This document shows positions 7,370 through 15,026 of a stretch of 20,788 nucleotides of DNA, in pieces. The notes under the pieces are model-generated. The model had not been told where the DNA came from. It saw only the letters and a list, made by a program, of their open reading frames with translations, and searched no databases. Location of the stretch: positions 1 to 20,788 of the forward strand of contig PFPJ01000004.1 in the NCBI GenBank assembly GCA_002792995.1. Reading direction: 5' to 3'. The stretch comes from Candidatus Magasanikbacteria bacterium CG_4_10_14_0_2_um_filter_41_10 (GTDB taxonomy: Bacteria > Patescibacteriota > Patescibacteriia > Magasanikbacterales > UBA922). Position 1 is the stretch's first letter. Every line of letters starts with the position of its first letter. A program made the translations under genes and the position numbers.

Positions 7370-8620
7370 TTACACTCCAATAATATCCTTACCCATGTAC
7401 TTCCGTAATGCTTCAGGTACGGTTACCGTTCCATCTTCATTTTGATATTGTTCCATAATGGCAATCGGGAATCGAGATAATACAATCGCAGTACCATTGA
7501 GCGTATGGACAAATTCTGGCTTACTATCCCCTTCTTTGTGTCTGATATTGAGTCTTCGCGCTTGGTAGTCTGTGCAGTTGCTCGTACTCGTAATTTCTCC
7601 GTATTTATCTTCGCCATCTTTCATCGTCATCCACGCTTCGAGATCATATTTGCGATAAGCTGGACCACCAAGATCTCCTGTAGGGATATCGATCACGCGA
7701 TATGCGAGACCTAGTCCATCACAAATTTCTCTTTCGATATTCAAAAGCTCTTCATGCAATGCTTCACTTTCTTCTGGTTTGCAAAAGATGAACATCTCGA
7801 GTTTTGTAAACTGATGGACGCGGTACAGTCCTTTACTTTCTCGCCCATATGATCCTGCTTCACGTCGATAACAATGAGAAAGTGCTGCATATTTTTTTGG
7901 TCCATCTGAGAGATCCAATACTTCGTCACCATGATAGCCAAGAACGGTAATCTCTGCAGTTCCAATAAGATTCAAATCTGTTCCTTCTATTTTGTATGTT
8001 TGAGATTCTGCACCACGTGGATTGAATCCTGATGCTTCGAGAATCGCATCTTTTGCGAGGTCTGGTGTTTCGATGAGTGTATAGCCATGCTTTTCTAGAA
8101 TATCCATGCCATAACTCAGAAGTGCTTGGTTTAGTCGGACAGCATCATTTTTTACAAAATAAAATTTTGATCCCGCTACTTTTGCGCCTCGTTCAAAATC
8201 AAGCAAGTTCAAATCTGTCATGATTGCTTCATGATCTTTTGGTTGAAAATTAAACGTTGGAACACTTCCTCGTTCTTCTACGACGAGAAAATCAGACTCG
8301 CCACCAATTGGAGAATCCGGGTGCGTGACGTTTGGGACCACAAGAAGATGATCCAAATATTCTGGTTCAACACTTTTGTATGCATCTTCAAGATGTTTTA
8401 TTTTTTCTCCAAGTTCTTTCATTGCTTCAATTTCCTCTTCACTTGGTTTTCCTTTTGACTTCGCATTTCTAACAGCCTTGAAATCATCGATCTGTTGTTG
8501 CAAATTTCGACGTTCTTCGTCGAGTGACAAAAGACGATCAATATCGACAGACACGTTTCTGTTTTTACAGTTTTCCTTTACCAATTCCACGTTTTCACGA
8601 ATGAATTTTATGTCTAACAT
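7370..8620 (-). CDS. serS: Serine-tRNA ligase
   Basis: Class II synthetase that charges tRNA-Ser (and tRNA-Sec where present). The start MLDIKFIRENVE is typical of bacterial SerRS, so ATG at 8620 is preferred over the upstream in-frame TTG at 8629, giving 416 residues. The N-terminal tRNA-binding coiled coil covers about 25-100. The core follows with GTAEITVLGYH (serine pocket), motif 2 YRREAGSYGRESKGLYRVHQF, and motif 3 near SRFPIAIMEQYQ. Length is usual for the family. It lies 25 bases after the rdgB-Nudix fusion and abuts the Nudix hydrolase. No Shine-Dalgarno is evident; a 14-bp palindrome sits just upstream. Confidence 0.95.
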   Translation of the reverse strand: MLDIKFIRENVELVKENCKNRNVSVDIDRLLSLDEERRNLQQQIDDFKAVRNAKSKGKPSEEEIEAMKELGEKIKHLEDAYKSVEPEYLDHLLVVPNVTHPDSPIGGESDFLVVEERGSVPTFNFQPKDHEAIMTDLNLLDFERGAKVAGSKFYFVKNDAVRLNQALLSYGMDILEKHGYTLIETPDLAKDAILEASGFNPRGAESQTYKIEGTDLNLIGTAEITVLGYHGDEVLDLSDGPKKYAALSHCYRREAGSYGRESKGLYRVHQFTKLEMFIFCKPEESEALHEELLNIEREICDGLGLAYRVIDIPTGDLGGPAYRKYDLEAWMTMKDGEDKYGEITSTSNCTDYQARRLNIRHKEGDSKPEFVHTLNGTAIVLSRFPIAIMEQYQNEDGTVTVPEALRKYMGKDIIGV

Positions 8621-8635
8621 ATGGGGCAATTAACA

Positions 8636-8649
8636 ATAAACATGTTTAT
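8636..8649. repeat. 14-bp perfect palindrome upstream of serS
   Basis: ATAAACATGTTTAT is perfectly self-complementary, overlaps the rdgB-Nudix stop codon and ends 16 bases before the serS ATG. It could be an operator or chance in AT-rich DNA. No promoter hexamers are clear beside it. Confidence 0.25.
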
Positions 8650-9689
8650 AGATCGTTTCGTTTTATCCCTTCTTGTATCAGTTCTAAATATTCAGTCACC
8701 ATATTGCCATCATCAGGAAATAATTTTAGTGAAGGAATTTCTTCTGGTGTATACCATTTCATTTCCAATACTTCGTCATCGCTGAAAACACCTTCTCCTC
8801 CGACCACTTTGCATAACACGGGAACAAGGTAGATCTGGTAGCTAAATCGCTCTATATGCCGTGTTTTCACGCGAATAAAGGGCAATTGCTCAAGTATCTC
8901 AACATCATATCCTGTTTCTTCCTTACATTCACGTACCACATTTTCAAAAATATTTTCACCTATTTCTACCGTGCCACCTGGGAATTCCCACACTTCATGA
9001 AATTGAGGGTTATGTGGGTCATTTCGTTTATTCATCAAAATTTTTCCATCCCTGATAATCATAGCGACTGGCACCACAAAATGTTTCCCACCGTATTGAT
9101 TTTGGAGGTAATATTTCATGTGTGACAGCGCCTTTCCTCTACTACTAATTCCATTTTTTTCTGCCGTTTTTATTTCATCTAGTGTTTTCCCTTTTTCGGG
9201 AATAAAGAGAATAGGATCATAATCCAATCCATATTTTCGTTCTTGTGGCATTGCGTCAAGTACCTCCAAGTCGAGTGCCCCAAAAGAAAGAAAGGAAGTG
9301 TGATCTTCTGGATCAACGAGTGCAAGTGTTGTCTGCAGTTGCCCATGTCGATCTTGTTTTCCTTTCATTTTTTCTAACACGATGTGACATCGTTCATCTC
9401 GATCTTCATGCACGCGCGCAGCAGTCACACCTGGCCATCCATCGAGCGCATCAATCACAAATGCACTATCATCTGCGAGTGAAAGAAGTCCTGTTTCTTT
9501 CGCATAATAGTTTGCTTTGAGTAAGGCATTTTCTTCAATGGTAGTTCCAGTTTCTTCTGGTTCTTCTGGTGGGTTTTGAAGGTCTTCTAATGAAACTAAT
9601 TGAAAGTACGGCAAACTATGCAAAAATTGCTTTATCTCCTTTACTTTGCCTTTATTACCTGTTGCTAACAATAGTTTTCTTCGTTTCAT
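8646..9689 (-). CDS. RdgB/HAM1-type (d)ITP/XTP pyrophosphatase fused to a Nudix hydrolase
   Basis: Two house-cleaning domains in one 347-residue protein. Residues 1-195 match RdgB/HAM1, which hydrolyses ITP, dITP and XTP to monophosphates: LLLATGNKGKVKEI (7-20), LADDSAFVIDALDGWPGV (71-88), YGLDYDPILFIPEKGKT (153-169) and SSRGKALSHM (182-191). Residues about 203-337 are a Nudix domain with WEFPGGTVEIGENIFEN and RECKEETGY (253-261), similar to MutT or dCTPase-like enzymes. No stop or frameshift separates the domains; the linker is about ten residues. The ATG overlaps the previous gene's TGA as ATGA. In most bacteria these are separate proteins. Fusion suggests joint removal of deaminated and oxidised nucleotides; the Nudix substrate is a guess. 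Confidence 0.9.
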   Translation of the reverse strand: MKRRKLLLATGNKGKVKEIKQFLHSLPYFQLVSLEDLQNPPEEPEETGTTIEENALLKANYYAKETGLLSLADDSAFVIDALDGWPGVTAARVHEDRDERCHIVLEKMKGKQDRHGQLQTTLALVDPEDHTSFLSFGALDLEVLDAMPQERKYGLDYDPILFIPEKGKTLDEIKTAEKNGISSRGKALSHMKYYLQNQYGGKHFVVPVAMIIRDGKILMNKRNDPHNPQFHEVWEFPGGTVEIGENIFENVVRECKEETGYDVEILEQLPFIRVKTRHIERFSYQIYLVPVLCKVVGGEGVFSDDEVLEMKWYTPEEIPSLKLFPDDGNMVTEYLELIQEGIKRNDL

Positions 9690-10102
9690 ATACCAAATGA
9701 TTCTTTTATCTTGCTTGACTTCATTTGTTCAGGTTTGTATGCCGGGAGTGTTATATAGCTTGTAGCGATTCTCCGCGCTTTCAAAAATGTTTCGAGATCT
9801 GCTTTCAATGCATCCTGATCGTATCCGAGTGCAATCACATCTGGTACAAATTCTGCAAAAAAGGAATACACACTTTGCTCTTCATCCCCGAGAAATGCGT
9901 CGTCCACAATGTCGATGTGCTTCACCAGTGCAAGTCGTTCTTCTTCTGCATGCAGTGGCTTTTTGCCTTTTATGTTTTCAACAGCACTATCTCTTGCGAC
10001 TGATACAACAAGAATATCACCCAACTTTTTTGCTTCCTCGAACGTGAAGATATGTCCACTATGGAGAAAATCAAATGTGCCGAAGAGCAAAACTGTTTTC
10101 AT
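9686..10102 (-). CDS. Cytidylyltransferase-like nucleotidyltransferase (RibL/TagD-like)
   Basis: HIGH-type nucleotidyltransferase of about 138 residues. It has LLFGTFDFLHSGH (HxGH, His14-His17), then the charged helix FEEAKKLGD, and VIALGYDQ. The overall pattern resembles archaeal FAD synthetase RibL and the CTP:glycerol-3-phosphate cytidylyltransferase TagD. VIALGYDQ leans towards RibL, but I cannot separate the two. The usual C-terminal (S/T)xxxR segment appears as KSSKIKES. ATG at 10102 is the preferred start because AGGTG precedes it at good distance; the in-frame TTG at 10126 would overlap lysS by 23 bases. Its end overlaps the rdgB-Nudix start (ATGA). Likely product FMN to FAD, or a CDP-polyol. 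Confidence 0.75.
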   Translation of the reverse strand: MKTVLLFGTFDFLHSGHIFTFEEAKKLGDILVVSVARDSAVENIKGKKPLHAEEERLALVKHIDIVDDAFLGDEEQSVYSFFAEFVPDVIALGYDQDALKADLETFLKARRIATSYITLPAYKPEQMKSSKIKESFGI

Positions 10103-10103
10103 A

Positions 10104-11573
10104 TTATTCATCACCTTTCTCTTCAATTGGTTTTACGAGTGGAAACAATGTCACTTCACGAAGTGGCTTGTCAACGAGAAAGGCAAACAATCGTTCGCCA
10201 AATCCAAACCCACACGTAGGAGGCATCCCGTGTTCGAGCATCTCAACAAATTCCCAGTCGGGCATCATTGCTTCGGTATCCCCTGCTGCGATGAGTTCTT
10301 GTTGTTTTTCAAAGCGTGCTCGCTGTTCAATTGGATCATTCAATTCTGAATACCCATTGCCAATTTCACTTCCTGCAATAATGATTTGAAATCGTTCTGT
10401 AAGGTCTGGATGTTCTCGATGTGTTTTGGCAAGTGGCGAAACGAGTTTTGGATGATTGACGAGGAATGCAGGCCCTGCAATATTTTTTCGACAAAATTTC
10501 CAGAGTGTGTCTGTCAGACGTTCTCTGTTTGTTCCTTCGTACACAACACCAAGCTCATTAAGTTTTTTCTTCATGTCATCTTCTGTCGCTGTCAGAACAT
10601 CAACGCCCGTTTGCTTCTTTACTTCACTCACATACTCTATTTCTGGCCATTCTCCGGCAAGGTCGTAGTCCATTCCCTTTGTGGTAAATTGTGTTTTACC
10701 AAAGACATCGATCGCAATCTTTTGATACAGTTCTTGAACAAGCTTCATGCCTTTGTTGTAATCTGCGTATGCCCAATAAAATTCCATGTTGGTGAATTCT
10801 TGCAAATGATCGGGACTCGATCCTTCATTGCGAAAGACACGACCGATCTCAAATGTTTTTTCAAAGCCTGCGGCCATGAGACGCTTTTGCCAAAGTTCAC
10901 CGACGGAAATACGCAAATACATATCCATGTCGGAATCATTGTGATGCGTAGCAAACGGGGTTGCCTCCGCTCCCCCAGTCGTGGTTTCAAGATAGGGTGT
11001 TTCTACTTCAAAAAATCCGTTTTCTTTCAAAAAAGTTCGCGTGACATCCCAAAAGTGTGAACGTTTAATAAAAATCTCGCGAAGTTCTGGATTCGTAAGC
11101 AAGTCGAGATAGCGTTTTCGCATGCGAAGTTCTTCATTTTGCAGTCCGTGAAATTTGTCTGGAAGTGGAAGAAGTGCTTTTGTAAGAACGGTGTATGTTT
11201 TTACGAGAAGAGAGTCCTCTCCAGTTTTTGATTGAAAACGTTCTCCTGTCACATCAATGATATCACCTGCATCTACTTTTTTTACAAACAGTTTATACTG
11301 TTCTTTGTCCATGTCATCTTGTTTGAATATCAACTGAATAGTACCGCTTGCATCTTCGAGACGACAAAAGGTAAGCTTCCCGATTTCTCGTTTAGTCATG
11401 ATGCGTCCTGCTGTCACTATGATGCTTCCTTCTGTACTGAGAACAGCTTCTGCTATGGTTTGTTGCTTTTCTGAATGCGCGGGAAATGAAGGATTTCCAG
11501 CTTCAGTTAGAGCAATAAGCTTTGCAAGGCGTACTGTTCGTTCGTCATTTATATCTATATCTTGTTTTGGCAT
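10104..11573 (-). CDS. lysS: Lysine-tRNA ligase, class II
   Basis: Class IIb synthetase of 489 residues. The N-terminal OB-fold anticodon-binding domain covers about 50-150 (ITVTAGRIMTKREIGKLTF...DVTGERF). The catalytic domain has motif 1 around IFIKRSHFWDVTRTFLKENGF, motif 2 VFRNEGSSPDHLQEFTNMEF, and motif 3 PPTCGFGFGERL. SEIGNGYSELNDPIEQRARF is a hallmark of LysRS and rules out AspRS. Motif 3 has GFGFGERL where most LysRS have GLGIGIDRL; the class consensus allows D or E. Start ATG is preceded by AT-rich DNA with a possible -10. It heads a gene string that probably runs to ftsQ. Confidence 0.95.
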   Translation of the reverse strand: MPKQDIDINDERTVRLAKLIALTEAGNPSFPAHSEKQQTIAEAVLSTEGSIIVTAGRIMTKREIGKLTFCRLEDASGTIQLIFKQDDMDKEQYKLFVKKVDAGDIIDVTGERFQSKTGEDSLLVKTYTVLTKALLPLPDKFHGLQNEELRMRKRYLDLLTNPELREIFIKRSHFWDVTRTFLKENGFFEVETPYLETTTGGAEATPFATHHNDSDMDMYLRISVGELWQKRLMAAGFEKTFEIGRVFRNEGSSPDHLQEFTNMEFYWAYADYNKGMKLVQELYQKIAIDVFGKTQFTTKGMDYDLAGEWPEIEYVSEVKKQTGVDVLTATEDDMKKKLNELGVVYEGTNRERLTDTLWKFCRKNIAGPAFLVNHPKLVSPLAKTHREHPDLTERFQIIIAGSEIGNGYSELNDPIEQRARFEKQQELIAAGDTEAMMPDWEFVEMLEHGMPPTCGFGFGERLFAFLVDKPLREVTLFPLVKPIEEKGDE

Positions 11574-11594
11574 ATTTTTCGCTTATTTACGCTC

Positions 11595-11600
11595 TTTATA
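11595..11600 (-). promoter_or_regulatory. Possible -10 element for the lysS operon
   Basis: TATAAA on the minus strand lies 21 bases before the lysS ATG, after the upstream hairpin. The best -35 (TTGTAT at 11626-11621) is 20 bp away, which is wide. A promoter here is plausible because the preceding transcript appears to end at 11676-11713. Confidence 0.35.
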
Positions 11601-11675
11601 GTAGCAAATCCACAAAAAAAATACAACTTTGGGTATACGATGTATTTTTTTGCTTATTTTAGTAAAAATTGAATC

Positions 11676-11713
11676 ACAGAGCACCCGACGTTTTGTATCG
11701 TCAGGCGCTCTGT
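11676..11713 (-). terminator. RNA hairpin after the small acidic ORF, likely terminator
   Basis: A 15-bp stem (arms 11713-11699 and 11690-11676) closes an 8-base loop. As minus-strand RNA the two non-Watson-Crick positions are G-U and U-G wobbles, so the stem is unbroken. As plus-strand RNA they would be A-C mismatches. The stem is followed by GATTCAATTTTTACT, with the U-run seven bases away, so termination is likely but not textbook. Confidence 0.6.
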
Positions 11714-11739
11714 CGCCCCTCGCCCCCACACCTGGTGAG

Positions 11740-11871
11740 TCAGTCGTCCTCCTCCTCATCACTATCGTCGTTGGAGTGATCCACCTGATCGGCTTCCTGC
11801 TGATCTCGTCGAATGGCCCGCTTGGCCGTTTCGACATCCACCTCTGTCTCGATCTCGACGCAAAAGGCCAT
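11740..11871 (-). CDS. Small acidic protein, 43 residues, function unknown
   Basis: I do not recognise this protein. ATG at 11871 has a strong Shine-Dalgarno, AGGAGG, four bases upstream, and TGA closes the frame at 11740. It begins MAFCVEIETEVDVETAKRAI, has a central charged helix-like part (RRDQQEADQVDHS) and ends in an acidic tail, NDDSDEEEDD. Codon use is unlike its neighbours: 29 of 43 codons end in G or C, in an otherwise AT-rich region. It has its own TTGACA -35 element, lies between a terminator and a hairpin, and so forms a single-gene unit between greA and lysS. It may be a small regulatory or nucleic-acid-mimicking protein, a transferred gene, or part of a structured RNA that only looks coding. 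Confidence 0.55.
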   Translation of the reverse strand: MAFCVEIETEVDVETAKRAIRRDQQEADQVDHSNDDSDEEEDD

Positions 11872-11895
11872 TGCCCCTCCTAGGTGTATAAAATT

Positions 11896-11924
11896 ATTTT
11901 TCTCTTTTTTTTACAAAATGTCAA
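11896..11924 (-). promoter_or_regulatory. Promoter of the small acidic ORF
   Basis: A perfect -35 TTGACA (11924-11919) sits 17 bp from AAAAAT (11901-11896), a 4-of-6 match to the -10 consensus. The -35 starts six bases after the greA terminator stem. The transcript would begin shortly before the AGGAGG site. Confidence 0.5.
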
Positions 11925-11930
11925 GAAAAT

Positions 11931-11960
11931 AAAGACACAACCATACAAGGTTGTGTCTTT
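11931..11960. terminator. Terminator after greA, possibly bidirectional
   Basis: A perfect 12-bp stem (AAAGACACAACC and GGTTGTGTCTTT) closes a 6-base loop. On the minus strand it starts 18 bases after the greA stop and is followed by ATTTTC. On the plus strand it is followed by ATAACAATTTTTTT. It isolates greA from the small ORF. Confidence 0.8.
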
Positions 11961-11978
11961 ATAACAATTTTTTTATGA

Positions 11979-12443
11979 TTATTTCACACCAATAATCTTA
12001 TATTCTTGCGTTCCTGCAGGAACTTCCACTATCACAGTATCCCCTTTCAAATGACCCATGAACCCTTCTCCTAGAGGAGATTCGTTAGAAATTTTTCCAA
12101 CGAGAGGATCTGCTTCTTGCGCTCCTACAATAGTGTACTCTTTTTCCTTCCCGTTTACCTTTACAATGACGGTACTTCCTAGTGTCACAAAACCGCCACC
12201 CGAGTGATCAGTTGAAATAATTTCAGAATTATTTAAAATACGACCAAGTTCCAACACACGACTTTGTGTCCATGCCATTTGATCCCGAGCATCATGGTAT
12301 TCTGCATTTTCTGACAAATCACCCATCTGTTTTGCTTCATCAATTCTCTGTGCGATTTCAGGAATTTTTGTAGACTTTAACTCTATGAGCTCTTGCTCAA
12401 GTTCTTGTTTCTTTTCAGTCGAAAGATACTGTGTGTCTGACAT
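11979..12443 (-). CDS. greA: Transcription elongation factor GreA
   Basis: GreA enters the RNA polymerase secondary channel and stimulates cleavage of backtracked RNA. The 154-residue protein has the N-terminal coiled coil (about 1-75) with the tip motif GDLSENAEYHDARD (41-54), including the catalytic acids Asp42 and Glu45. The C-terminal FKBP-like domain includes VTLGSTVIVKVNGKEKEYTIVG, ISNESPLGEGFMGHLKGD and the final EYKIIGVK. Length is typical. ATG at 12443 has AAGGA five bases upstream. It appears to be a single-gene unit with a promoter inside the PBP2 gene end and a strong terminator after it. Confidence 0.95.
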   Translation of the reverse strand: MSDTQYLSTEKKQELEQELIELKSTKIPEIAQRIDEAKQMGDLSENAEYHDARDQMAWTQSRVLELGRILNNSEIISTDHSGGGFVTLGSTVIVKVNGKEKEYTIVGAQEADPLVGKISNESPLGEGFMGHLKGDTVIVEVPAGTQEYKIIGVK

Positions 12444-12477
12444 ACACGTCCTTTATCTATAAAATGGATAAAAATAC

Positions 12478-12492
12478 CCGCTCCTTGAGCGG
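12478..12492 (-). terminator. Short hairpin between PBP2 and greA, probable terminator
   Basis: CCGCTC and GAGCGG pair around an AAG loop on the minus strand, followed by GTATTTTTAT. It would end the mre-PBP2 transcript. It also lies right at the expected 5' end of transcripts from the greA promoter at 12501-12530, so it could instead be a leader structure. Confidence 0.5.
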
Positions 12493-12500
12493 TTTATATG

Positions 12501-12530
12501 AGTATAACGAAGACTCATTCTAATCGTCAA
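12501..12530 (-). promoter_or_regulatory. Promoter of greA
   Basis: TTGACG (12530-12525) and TATACT (12506-12501), each 5 of 6 to consensus, are 18 bp apart. They overlap the last codons of the PBP2 gene. The predicted start is near 12494, about 50 bases before the greA ATG. Confidence 0.6.
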
Positions 12531-14511
12531 GTGATATATCCCCAGTTGTTTTATACCTCCACCACCATTTGTAAAATTCATAGGCAACAGGGGCAGCCGT
12601 TTCGCTTCCCCCAATTCCCTCTTCTATGAGAACAGTAACAACAATTTCTGGGTTTTTATATGGAGCAAATGAGGTAAACCATGCATGTGGTTCCTTTGAG
12701 CTGCTCCACTGCGCCGTTCCTGTTTTTCCAGCAGATTCAAATGGCAGAAGTGAAAGACGCCGACATGCGCCATAGTCGACACAATCTTTCATACCGAGCC
12801 GAACGGTGTTTAAGTTTTCACCAGAAATTGGGACAGTATCAATAATTTCAGGCTGTATTGGATGTTCTTCGTCTGTTGCTATATCTATTGTTTTTTCCAC
12901 GACATGTGGCTTGAATATCGTGCCACCATTTGCAATCGTCACAATATAAGACGTGATCTGCAATGGGGTCACAAGGATATCTCCCTGACCAATAGATACA
13001 TTGTAGGTGTCTCCGACATACCATCTCTCCCCTTTTGTTTGTTCTTTCCATTCTTTTGATGGAAGAAATCCTGCAACTTCGCCAGGGATATCAATACCTA
13101 GTTTTTGGGCAAACCCAAAGTATCGCAGGTATTCCATCATTTTTTCTACTCCCAAACCGACAAAGTCACCAAAGCCTCCACCGATATAGTAGTAAAACGT
13201 ATTGACTGACCAGGCAATCGATCTTCTGACATTGGTAATACCATGCCCACCTGCCTGCCAATCTGGGAAAAACCACTGCCCGACAGCCAGTCCACCAGTA
13301 CTCTGAAAGGTCGTATTTGGAGTAATTATGCCTTCCTGAAGCGCTGCCGCTGCAAACGCAGGTTTTATACTGGATCCTGATGGGAATGCACCTGAAATAG
13401 CTCGATTGAAGAGCGGTTTATTTTCATTTGAAATATAAGACTGGTATGTTGCATTGCCAATGCCACCCGAAAAATCATTGTTATCAAAACTTGGCAGACT
13501 TACCAATGCACGGATAGACCCATCTCGTGGATCCATAGCAACGGCTGATGCACGAAAAAAACCACCTTTATCTAATCCTTTTTGCAAAAAATGTTCTAGT
13601 GCTTCTTGTATATGTACATCAATCGTTAACACAACATGACTGCCAGGAGACGGTGGTTCTTCTGTCAAAACTTTTTGCTCCTTTCCAAAGGAATCTACTT
13701 CTATGCGTTTTGTCCCATATGTCCCACGCAAAAATGTTTCATATGTTTTTTCAATTCCTGTTTTTCCAATCGTATCTGATGGCAAATACCCCGCACTATA
13801 CAACGTATCAAGCTCTTCTGGACTCAATTTTCCCAAATACCCAAGAATATGAGACATACTCTGTGGAAGTGCAGTTTCTTTATAGGGAAATTCTTCTACA
13901 TACAATCGTTTACTTCCTCTCTGAATATGTATTCCAGGAATGTCTGCAGCAGCAATATAAATTTTTATGGCAGTGTCATAATCCAAGTCTTCTTGAATCA
14001 CAATAGATTCATAACTATAGGATCCATATCGTTCGATTGTTTTTGTTATATCTTCGATAGGTGTCCCTGTGAGAGAGGCAACACGTCCAATGACATTTGC
14101 ACGATCCTCCGCATTTCTTGGGAGATCTTGTGGAATGAGTGCAAGAGAAAAATTTGGTACATTTTTAGTTAGTTGAATAGCATTATTATCAAAAATAAGA
14201 CCACGCTCAGAGGGTATTGGAAGAAATCGTTGACGATTGCTTTCGGCGGCTTCTCGGTAAGAGACACCATGAATTACTTGTAAATATCCAACTCGAAATA
14301 TAAGAAACAAAAATGTAATACTTACCACGATGATAAAAGCAGAAACACGTTTTTTTCGTACTCCTTCACTGAGAAAATTTCGCGTACCAAAACGTCTATC
14401 GCCAGTATTGGGATGTGAACTTTCTATCCAGGTCGCATCATCAGTCACGGGTACGGACAAGGATTCATCAATGGGAAGACGGAAAAATTGTCCTTCAGTA
14501 TCCTCTGCCAT
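12520..14511 (-). CDS. mrdA: Penicillin-binding protein 2, class B transpeptidase
   Basis: Cross-links side-wall peptidoglycan in the rod (elongasome) complex with MreBCD and RodA. The 663-residue protein has a cytoplasmic tail of about 55 residues, longer than usual, one membrane anchor (about 56-78), and a pedestal domain with PSERGLIFDNN (100-110). The transpeptidase domain has SSIK with the acylated serine Ser380 and Lys383, SVN (435-437), and KTGTAQW (596-602). ATG at 14511 follows mreD by five bases. RodA, its usual partner, is not in the window. Function and order match the conserved mreBCD-mrdA operon. Beta-lactams would be expected to acylate Ser380. Confidence 0.93.
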   Translation of the reverse strand: MAEDTEGQFFRLPIDESLSVPVTDDATWIESSHPNTGDRRFGTRNFLSEGVRKKRVSAFIIVVSITFLFLIFRVGYLQVIHGVSYREAAESNRQRFLPIPSERGLIFDNNAIQLTKNVPNFSLALIPQDLPRNAEDRANVIGRVASLTGTPIEDITKTIERYGSYSYESIVIQEDLDYDTAIKIYIAAADIPGIHIQRGSKRLYVEEFPYKETALPQSMSHILGYLGKLSPEELDTLYSAGYLPSDTIGKTGIEKTYETFLRGTYGTKRIEVDSFGKEQKVLTEEPPSPGSHVVLTIDVHIQEALEHFLQKGLDKGGFFRASAVAMDPRDGSIRALVSLPSFDNNDFSGGIGNATYQSYISNENKPLFNRAISGAFPSGSSIKPAFAAAALQEGIITPNTTFQSTGGLAVGQWFFPDWQAGGHGITNVRRSIAWSVNTFYYYIGGGFGDFVGLGVEKMMEYLRYFGFAQKLGIDIPGEVAGFLPSKEWKEQTKGERWYVGDTYNVSIGQGDILVTPLQITSYIVTIANGGTIFKPHVVEKTIDIATDEEHPIQPEIIDTVPISGENLNTVRLGMKDCVDYGACRRLSLLPFESAGKTGTAQWSSSKEPHAWFTSFAPYKNPEIVVTVLIEEGIGGSETAAPVAYEFYKWWWRYKTTGDISLDD

Positions 14512-14516
14512 AGGTA

Positions 14517-15026
14517 TTAAAACAATTTTTTTTCTCTCAGTAAAAGGAAGAGAAGGATAGAAACTACTCCTAACGTCATAAAAAATTCTATACCAAATAG
14601 TGCCAAAGGGAAAGAAATACTAAAAACAACCGTTGGCATAAACGCACTGACAACAAAACTATATATAATTTCAATACTACGATATGATAGAAGCATGATC
14701 CCTGCAACGAGAACTCCTGTGTAGAGTGATCGATTGGTAAAGAAAAATTTATGACACCAATATGCAAAAAAAGTACTCAAGACTCCAGGGATTATCATAT
14801 AGCCATATATTACTGAAGGAACAAGAAGTTCTAATAAAAAGAAGAATCCAAACATATACCATACGATTCTTCTTCGTTCTTTCAAAAGAAGGTAGAGTGT
14901 AACAATAAGCGTCGGAACATGTACTGTTGAGACGGGAAACGGCATCAAATAACTCACTGAAAACTGAATCACGAAAAAAAGAAGGAGCATTCCTCCCATA
15001 TATACGAATCGAAGAAGAGATTTCAT
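14517..15026 (-). CDS. mreD: Rod shape-determining protein MreD
   Basis: A 169-residue integral membrane protein with five or six hydrophobic segments (about 8-30, 36-48, 53-87, 101-125, 128-163). Sequence similarity within MreD is low, so the call rests on size, topology and position. The ATG overlaps the mreC stop codon as ATGA, and the PBP2 gene follows five bases after its stop. MreD is thought to connect MreC with the inner-membrane wall synthases. No alternative start improves the fit. Confidence 0.85.
   Translation of the reverse strand: MKSLLRFVYMGGMLLLFFVIQFSVSYLMPFPVSTVHVPTLIVTLYLLLKERRRIVWYMFGFFFLLELLVPSVIYGYMIIPGVLSTFFAYWCHKFFFTNRSLYTGVLVAGIMLLSYRSIEIIYSFVVSAFMPTVVFSISFPLALFGIEFFMTLGVVSILLFLLLREKKLF

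Noticed and set aside
7370..7380. TTG at 7380 as the start of the Nudix gene
   Set aside because: ATG at 7368 has a GGAG site at the right distance and avoids overlap with serS.
11629..11883. Plus-strand open frame opposite the small acidic ORF
   Set aside because: Its hydrophobic make-up is the complement of the acidic ORF; it lacks a ribosome site and the hairpin favours minus-strand transcription.
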